Shown here in pieces: positions 57,341-64,000 of a stretch of DNA of 64,000 bases (the stretch's first letter is position 1; each line of letters opens with the position of its first letter). Both the position numbers and the translations under genes were made by a program. The stretch is from positions 145,441,379 to 145,505,378 of the forward strand of contig CP136063.1 of assembly GCA_032622095.1 (NCBI GenBank), in the 5' to 3' direction. The DNA comes from Siphonodentalium dalli. Taxonomy: Eukaryota; Mollusca; Scaphopoda; Gadilida; Siphonodentaliidae. The notes under the pieces are model-generated. The model saw nothing but the letters and a program-made list of their open reading frames with translations. It did not search any database and was not told the origin of the DNA.

Positions 57341-58696
57341 CTATTCGGCGCACCTACACTTACGGCCATTATCGGCGCTAAGTGGAGAATGGATTTCGAA
57401 ATGCCACATCGCGATATTAATTATGGTTTTTCATCTTTCCAGAAGGATACGAGCTATGTTATGCGTTTTAATACCTTTAAGTTGAACTAGTAGATGGTTT
57501 ATGTACAGTTTTGTCCATACATACCGATATTATGACAAAAAGTTGAAATTAATATGTGAAAATATCGATTTATTTTCAATTTCTAGCCGCCAATTTAGCA
57601 GCGATCTTGGCTGTGAGTATCAATTGCTAAACCCTAATTAATACTTCGTGTCACTATTCCATATCAACATGTAATGGTTGATATAAATCGCGAAACAATA
57701 ACGCCCATCGTAATAAAGTAAAGGAATGTAGACTTGTTTTCAAATTTCGGTCGCCATTTTGGCCGCCATCTTCGATTTGGAAAACAATTTCTTGCATGAG
57801 ATGTAAGGTAATGATGTGAATATGAGGGAATTTCGGTGATTTTTCAAAATCTGTCCGCCATTGTGGGCGCCATTTTGGATTTGGGGGACTTTTATTTGGA
57901 TATGGTACAAGGAAAGTTCTTCGCCTAAGTGTTCCTAACTCACAATAGTAAACAGGTGTGGAGTTTTCATGACAATAATGCTCACTTATGATAAAATCGG
58001 CGATTTTTCATTTCTGGTGGCCATTTTGGCAGCCATCTTGGATTTGGGTAAATATTCCTCAACTCAGGTATAGCTTGAGTATTTACTGCACATATATATG
58101 CATGGGTGTTGTTATAATAGCAATAACATTCATTGATTCGAAACATTACATCGCGTTATTAACGTAGATTCGGCTTTGACCTATTATACCGGCATTTGGG
58201 AAAACGTGATATCGGACAAAATATCCCACAATGAATGTATATTATGGTCCCCATGTGGTCGCCAATGACTCCTCTATGTGATAAATGTATAACATCATGC
58301 AAAGATGCCAACATTATCCCACAGAGACAAACGAAAGGTGGTAACATGTCAGAAAAATAGCATATTTTCACATTTCGGCGGCCATCTTGGTCGCCATATT
58401 GGATTCTGGTGTCGGATTTTTGGCTAATTTGTAAGGGTTGTATATTAGCATAACGAATCGAGCGGAAAACAAGACCGCATGTGTTATCATCTTTACTATA
58501 ACGGCGATCAAAGAGACCTGGTGCATTTTTTTTAAATGGCCGCCATGATGAACGCCATCTTGTCTGGAGTCTCTGCGGCCACTTTTTTTTCTTGTTAACA
58601 AGTGAAAAAAATTAGAGGAGACCTTAAGGAAAAAAATTAGTGGGGTGAAGTTGAGTCCTGGGGGGGTGCAGAGGTCGACCAATATCTCCTGGACTA
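57341..58696 (-). repeat. Right outer arm of the palindrome
   Basis: Reverse complement of 53751-55190. The poly-C run is shorter here (GGGGGGG at about 58662). A 158-codon minus-strand frame at 58368-58844 overlaps the arm and is a chance ORF: in the other copies it is broken or shifted. Confidence 0.9.
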
Positions 58697-59135
58697 CTAC
58701 TATACATATAAAAAATACGAGTAGCTTATAGTGTAGTCGTATGTGTTTTGTACGGTCTAAACACATTTTCACAGAAGTGACGACTGCGAGTCCATTTGGG
58801 AGAAAATAGTGCCGTTCATTGCGTTCAATCTTCTTGCCACACACAGTATTGTGGTAAATGTATAGTTATGTTTGTATTTAATTGTGTTGTTTACATGTCA
58901 AATATTGTCAGTTGTACACCAAATGAATGCATGCAAAGCTCGCGTGCCCATATATACTTGGTTTCTCGAATCCGCAATCGTAACTACGGATATTGAAAAT
59001 CGACAACTGATAGAAAGAACACATATTCTAGTGATGTACCTGTAGCACCCTATTCGTAATTCATATGTGCAGTAGGTTATTATGCGTAAGCTGTCAAGTG
59101 CCAACATAGCAAATGATAACTTACGGTAGGCATGC
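58697..59135. other. Non-coding spacer
   Basis: No LTR or gene is recognised between the palindrome and the Gypsy gag remnant. Confidence 0.5.
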
Positions 59136-59444
59136 ATGGTAGTGCATTGCGCTAAATACCACCCGAACCGAAATGTTCCTAGAAAATCCGGTGAAAAACG
59201 AAAACAATTTGTAACACCAGATAGCTATGATGGCACAGGATCATGGTTATATTACCAAGCAAATTTTGAAATTTGTGCCAAAATAAATGGATGGGAAATT
59301 GATGACAAGGGCCTTAATCTAGGCGCATCCTTGAGAGGATTGGCTCAAGGAATACTCGGCGACCTACTCACAGGACGAAAACAAGACTACAACGTTCTTG
59401 TTGCTGCGATAGAAGGCCGATTTGCTGCCAAAAAACCAGACTGA
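59136..59444 (+). pseudogene. Gypsy-type gag, N-terminal part
   Basis: FVTPDSYDGTGSWLYYQANF, then EICAKINGWEIDDKGLNLGA and SLRGLAQGILGDL, is the start of the capsid-type domain of Gypsy/Ty3 LTR retrotransposon Gag. A frameshift near 59440 ends this frame; the next piece continues in another frame (DLYMVQLRERR near 59443). Gag packages element RNA in cytoplasmic particles. Confidence 0.8.
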
Positions 59445-59502
59445 CTTGTATATGGTACAATTGCGTGAACGACGATAAAGGGCAGGAGAGAGCCTCCCTG
59501 AA

Positions 59503-59802
59503 ATGGGACAGAGCATCCGACGTCTGGCCAATATGGCATATCATACTGCATCACATGAATTGGGAGACACCTTGGCAAAGGACCAATTCATTGGTGGGTT
59601 GTATGATCCAGATATGCGGCTCATGGTAAAACAAGCACGACCGGGCTCTCTTGACGAGAGCGTAATATATGCAGTTGAATTCGAGTCTTTTTCCAAGTCT
59701 GAAAAACATAGTGCTAAAGATTATGCTAGGGCAGTAAATGAAGCAGACCAAACACAAAGCAAAACTATAGAGTTTGAAGAACTCAAAAAGATAATATATT
59801 AA
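59503..59802 (+). pseudogene. Gypsy-type gag, C-terminal capsid part
   Basis: MGQSIRRLANMAYHTASHEL, TLAKDQFIGGLYDPDMRLMV and KQARPGSLDESVIYAVEFES follow the usual order after the first gag part. The start codon of this frame is only the first Met after the frameshift; the real protein would continue from 59444. It ends in a stop at 59802. Confidence 0.8.
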
Positions 59803-59880
59803 CGGAAGCCCCAAACTGGTTCTAATGGGAAAACTCAGGATAGCTCACAACCATCCCAAGCATCACAGTCAATCATTGAG

Positions 59881-60516
59881 ATGAAGGAGATAAAACAAAT
59901 GTTGACTGATGTGAAGATGAGTAATGGGGAGATTAAACAAAGAATGACAAACTTGGAGAACCAAAACAAGGAGAAAAAGAGTAACACAAATGAGTCATGG
60001 AGGGACTGTCGTGACGATAGACAATGGAGACAGAATTATAATGATAGTCCTGATTATAACACAAACGAATACAAAGAACGCACCAGATGCAGAACTTCTC
60101 ACGATCCACGCGACATGTGTCCTAATGCCTATTGTGGTAGGGGAGACCAGCAGAACACAAGTGGATATCGTAACTCCAAGGAGTTTGTTAGATACAGCTC
60201 TTCTGAAGAAGGAGGCCTGTATTTAGATTGCAATCTCTATGGTCAGCCAGTGAGATTTCTGATTGACACTGGAGCAATAGTTCCCATGCTCTCAACGAAA
60301 CTGTATGACTACTTATCGGAAGATAAACCCAAACTGGATACTCATCTATATGGTGATTTGGAGACAATAAATGGAATCAAAATAGATTACCATGGTGAAG
60401 CAGAATGTGTGATAGTGGTCGAAGATGATACTATCAAACAGCGCATGATAGTGGTTGACATAAGCTTAGAAAGCATCATATTGTTGTGGACGCCCCATAT
60501 GACATTTGTTACATAA
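59881..60516 (+). pseudogene. Gypsy-type gag end and aspartic protease
   Basis: A charged coiled-coil-like start (MKEIKQMLTDVKMSNGEIKQ) and an RNA-binding-like linker lead to a retropepsin domain: GQPVRFLIDTGAIVPMLSTK, with the catalytic D-T-G. ETINGIKIDYHGEAECVIVV follows. The domain runs out of frame near 60500, before its normal end. A clear CCHC knuckle is not preserved (DMCPNAYCGRGD may be its remains). The protease would cut the Gag-Pol polyprotein. Confidence 0.8.
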
Positions 60517-60593
60517 ACGATGTAGCACACGAGCTGTAGATCATTGAGTCCAACGAAACGAATAATGCATACCGAGATGTATCTTCTGACTCA

Positions 60594-61304
60594 TTGGAAA
60601 CTCTGCCAGAGATAGAATCTTCTCGTCACTTGTCAGGGCACATCAACACAAATTCCCCAGAAGGAATTGGAACTGTTGAAACTGATGATCACGAGCCCAC
60701 TTTTACCGCGATAAGAAGCACGTATAAGGCACCAGCTATGGGAGAGAACACATATATTGGCAGAATATACCATGTGATTCCTGGAAGTTCTGGAAATTCA
60801 CAAATGCTCAGAAAGCTTACCGAACCTATTGTGGTTCTCCATGATCACAGCAGTATAGTTTCTGCTACCATAAGCAATGGTGATGAGTTCCAAAGAGCTG
60901 AACAAAAACCACCCTATCTTGAAGGGCAACCTAATGCACAGGAGAAATATATTCTTCCTGACACATTGACAGACATATATGGTCAGAGAAATTCGACATG
61001 TAATGATCAAGGCCTTGGAGATATTACGGCATCTGTTCCTCGTCATATTCCAAAGTGGAATAGGCACCGCAAGCGGAGGAGACGGAAACGAACCAGAAAG
61101 CACGGTGGTAAACCCAAGATATATGGTCCAACCCAGAAACGGCGCATGGGTACCCCAATGGAGATTCAAGGACGATATATAGAATTAAAGAGCATGGCAA
61201 GGTTGATGACAAGGCTGGATTTGATGGCTGTGACCAAGAAGGTCGTGACGCATCAAAACCCAAAATACTGTGGGAAGGCCCCCATAGGGCAAAATCGTGG
61301 ATGA
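60594..61304 (+). pseudogene. Gypsy-type pol linker joined to unknown tail
   Basis: The first half (AIRSTYKAPAMGENTYIGRI, LTEPIVVLHDHSSIVSATIS, LPDTLTDIYGQRNSTCNDQG) resembles the stretch between protease and reverse transcriptase. Reverse transcriptase, RNase H and integrase cores are all absent. From about 61060 a Lys/Arg-rich tail (RKRRRRKRTRKHGGKPK) follows, which may be the end of pol after a large internal deletion. No flanking LTRs were recognised. Confidence 0.55.
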
Positions 61305-62089
61305 TGACTCCCAGATAGGAGAGCCACAGAAAGACAGTGTATATAATGTTTGTACAGTATTGTTGATGTAAAAAAATATTCTATTATATGATTATAGGGA
61401 AGTGGCAGCCCTTGGGGCAACATCGAGTCCCAGGTGGCTGGATGTTCATTCCAAACACGACCCCTTGGCTCAACTTGCAGGGTTGAGCCATGACTAGATG
61501 TGGCGAGATCGCGAGCTCACCGTAATGGCTGTACCGTCTCGTGGGTAGTTCATGCCCATTGGACGTTAAAAAAACCCATGTGTATCGGAGAAGAGTAGGC
61601 CATGCGCCCGCATCGGAGAACATTTCTGCACCCAGATGCAAACAAACTTTGGCTTCCACCGGTTCCAGGGTGCAGACGAACTACGATATGTAAAGGAAGT
61701 CGTACCAACAACCCTTTAGGGAAAACTAACGGCATGGTCACCGCTGCTGAAGAATTTAACAAAAGTTCACTAAGCACAGGTTCGTCGATTGACATAAAGA
61801 TTGGACACCTCTCTGATACACATTTGGCAATGCTGCACATTTGACACAAAACGTCTAAACGTTTGTTTGACGGTGTACGTGCAGGCGGAATGGCCATGTG
61901 AGTCAGGTGATTAAAATTTCGTTGGCAATAACAACACACGTTACAAGTTACATGTACGTGTGGCTGAACATGGCTATTAACAATCACTAAACCTCCCGAT
62001 ACGTATAATATTATACAACTGTGAAGCTATATTTTTCGAAGCAAACAAATACAATGATGTAATTTCTTCAACTCAAGTAACTATCAAAC
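61305..62089. other. Repeat-like non-coding stretch
   Basis: 61395-61640 (CAACATCGAGTCCCAGGTGG, GGGTTGAGCCATGACTAGAT) has the look of a repeat 3' end, but no second copy lies in this window. The 145-codon minus-strand frame here has no recognisable content. Confidence 0.4.
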
Positions 62090-63260
62090 GCCTCAGCTTG
62101 ATAAGGTATGTGTATAATGCATATAATTCCGTGTTTGTCTCATCTTGCGATGTATTGTATTATTGGGGTGAGGGGTGCAATAACGTAACCAAACAAATTC
62201 GACAGAAGATGATACAATCCGACAACATTCATATACATTATGTGTCTCGTCAACTCTTGAGAGTTTGTCCTAGATCATTGTTCAAAATGGAATTGAATTA
62301 TCACCCATGTAGAGGGGCAAAACAAGTTTAAATTTCACGATTTTCGGTCTACTTTCACCAGAACACTCCGAAATATTGCCATCTGTAAATTATACCATGG
62401 CGTTATCACAATGTATATCTCGAAGTGGGTAGACTGCAATATAATAGCACAAAATAATCGGAGTTGTTGTGCTTTTGTATTCTGCATACCGAAATTTCTA
62501 AAACTGATTTTTTTTCTTCTGAATTTTGGGGTGGTGGTGACACTATCTAACACCACATATCACCTATGACAAAGAATGACATCTTTATCCTACAATCATA
62601 TGCGGTATATATTTCCACATGTTTCTAGATTATATACGGGATCTCCATCCAATGCAATATTGAATAATCGCCTATTAAGAGGGGCGAAACAACTGAACAT
62701 GAATGATTTTTTGTCTATTTTCCAAGTAAATTTAAGAAATTTTTACATCTATCACCGAAATCATGGTATTTCAATATTATGTATTTATCAGTATGTAACC
62801 TGCTATATCGTAGCACAAAAATATCCCGAATACCTGTTCTTTTGTATTCATTTGTGATGAATTTCCATAAAACAGTGACTTTTTGCTGAATTTTGGGGTG
62901 AGGGTTGATATAATCTTACATAACACAGCACGTGTTAAATATAGTGACATATTCAGCATATTGTAATATGCGGTATATATATCCGCACTTTTCTAGACTA
63001 TATACGATATTCCTGGTCAAAACTATATTGATCTATCGCCCATTAAGTGAGGCAAAGAAATTGAAACATTGCGCTGTTTTGTCTATTTTTACAATAAATC
63101 TAAAACAAAACCTTCGTTATATCAGAAAAATCGTAACACTATCATAGTAAATATCTAGAGGTATGTAGACTACAATATTTAGCGCAAAATGTTCGCGTTT
63201 CTATACTTTTATTTCTCATTTTGCCGCATTTTACAAAAACAGGGATTTTTGCTGAATTTT
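62090..63260 (+). repeat. Decayed tandem repeat, period about 360 bp
   Basis: Three to four diverged units. Each has a TTGGGGTGAGGG or GAATTTTGGGGTG block (62161, 62521, 62893, 63254), a TATGCGGTATATAT.TCC block (62599, 62968), a CTAGA.TATATACG block and TTAAG..GGG(C)AAA. ORFs of 60-93 codons on both strands are not conserved between units. Confidence 0.75.
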
Positions 63261-64000
63261 GGCACTTAATCCTCTAATCCTCATCTTTTGCATCATTTGT
63301 ATATTTCACACCGGGTCCTACCCGCGGCGGAATGTCATAACCTTCAAAATGATGTATTACAAGCTTGTGTGTGGTCCCGATGGACTAAATTTTCTGAAAT
63401 CGGTTCCGTCCGCTCCATGCACTATAGGCACACGCTGGTAAATTTTACTTGCTATCATTATCATCGTTATGATTTCGTTGGGATTCTCACATAACATTTA
63501 GAAAATTGTGAGGAGTTTGATGCTGATTGAAGAATCCCGTGATCGTGGCGTATACCGTACACGAAATTTCAATTCCCGGTATACTGCACCGTTATACTGG
63601 TAGTTCGAGTTTCCTTTGGTCTTCACATGTCTGATAAAACGTATACACATCCCATTGTACTGCTTTGATATCCATATATATTTCAAATATCTGGAAATAC
63701 ATCTATATTATAGACACATTGTCAAGATATAACCGATGTCGTGCGAATAATGACTACCTAGTTCCATCGCCATATATTCCCTTGATTATACACTGCAAAC
63801 AGTACGCTCATATTGGTTCCGAATTAGGGTTAGTTTGGTTCTTTTGTGCAACTGAAATATGGCCGCTCAGTCATGCAGGAAAACAGACTTTAATGTTCAC
63901 TCTATTTGTTTTACCCAGACGTAAACGACCAGACATAAACACAATTATGTCAGAATTTGAGAAATATACCAGGCAAATCAAGAGGGTAGTCAAACTTAAA
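63261..64000. other. Non-coding stretch to the window end
   Basis: No gene supported. Short ORFs only. One segment near 63840 (TTTTGTGCAACTGAAATATG) is unremarkable. Confidence 0.45.

Larger units (their letters stand above)
53751..58696. mobile_element. Giant imperfect palindrome, 4.9 kb
   Basis: Sequence reads the same inward from both ends: TAGTCCAGGAGATATTGGTC at 53751 against GACCAATATCTCCTGGACTA at 58696. Matching blocks continue along the arms. At 55176-55196 GGTGCGCCGAATAG pairs with CTATTCGGCGCACC at about 57343. At 55555-55620 CACCTGGTGATC and CACTTCTCAATATATGG pair with CCATCTATTGAGAAGTG and CGCCAGGTGTACATG at 56965-57020. At 55860-55885 and 56700-56745 ACAAACTAG and TTTCAT..C.ACTATCATG are shared, and at 56100-56160 TGGGTGGTAT pairs with ATACCACCCA at 56440. 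The centre is near 56220. The outer 1.4 kb of each arm is much more alike than the inner 1 kb. No target duplication longer than CTA is seen. This is a foldback-type mobile element or two copies meeting tail to tail. Confidence 0.85.

Noticed and set aside
58368-58844. 158-codon minus-strand ORF (MCGKKIERNERHYFLPNG start)
   Set aside because: Mostly lies in the palindrome arm; the same region is shifted or broken in the two other arm copies.
60979-61182. Integrase-like tail (GAWVPQWRFKD)
   Set aside because: Too short and lacks catalytic or zinc-binding residues; kept only as a possible pol remnant.

Overview
This is a eukaryotic window, almost certainly from a marine invertebrate. The coding parts are split by canonical GT-AG introns, the DNA is AT-rich, and most of it is transposon or satellite sequence. 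The repeat types suggest a lophotrochozoan (mollusc, annelid or brachiopod relative). That is an inference: they include the CCCCCGCAACGAAGTTGCGG hairpin repeat, short Helitron-like units with microsatellites, MULE and Gypsy fragments, and a multi-copy invertebrate gene family with a Cys-rich tail. No sequence here names the species.

Two protein genes look functional. The first is a cation-type nicotinic acetylcholine receptor alpha-like subunit on the + strand. Its visible exons are at 11189-11233, 20222-20331, 22379-22914 and 25216-25802. The first exon(s), coding for the signal peptide and the start of the ligand-binding domain, were not found. The second is a secreted EGF-like plus mucin-like protein of 684 residues at 41897-43951.

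Layout: 1-2.55 kb holds a frameshifted copy of an uncharacterised invertebrate gene family. 4.3-9.3 kb is a graveyard of LINE reverse-transcriptase pieces on both strands, with a foldback element inside it. 9.6-10.6 kb is a broken Mutator-like (MULE) transposase just upstream of the first visible receptor exon. 11.2-25.8 kb is the receptor locus; its introns hold a 1.9 kb TIR element, a Helitron-like element, another TIR element, two linked minisatellites and a foldback repeat. 26-34 kb is non-coding with several clean TIR elements, including a hAT-type one with an 8-bp target duplication. 34.7-39.1 kb has a tRNA-derived SINE, an array of short Helitron-like units and a GA/CT-rich inverted-repeat cluster that runs into a 100-N gap. 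40-41.8 kb is non-coding, followed by the mucin-like gene. 44.8-46.7 kb is a 931-bp tandem duplication. 48-58.7 kb holds a solo arm of a long inverted repeat, a five-unit two-way Helitron-like array and a 4.9-kb giant palindrome. 59.1-61.3 kb is a Gypsy-type gag-protease remnant without reverse transcriptase. 62.1-63.3 kb is a decayed tandem repeat of about 360 bp.

The genes do not form a pathway. The receptor acts in cholinergic signalling at the membrane and the EGF-mucin protein is probably extracellular. The rest shows waves of mobile DNA. The most unusual structures are the giant palindrome with its free-standing arm, the back-to-back Helitron-like arrays full of AAGGTCA motifs, and the two minisatellites that share a core in opposite orientation.
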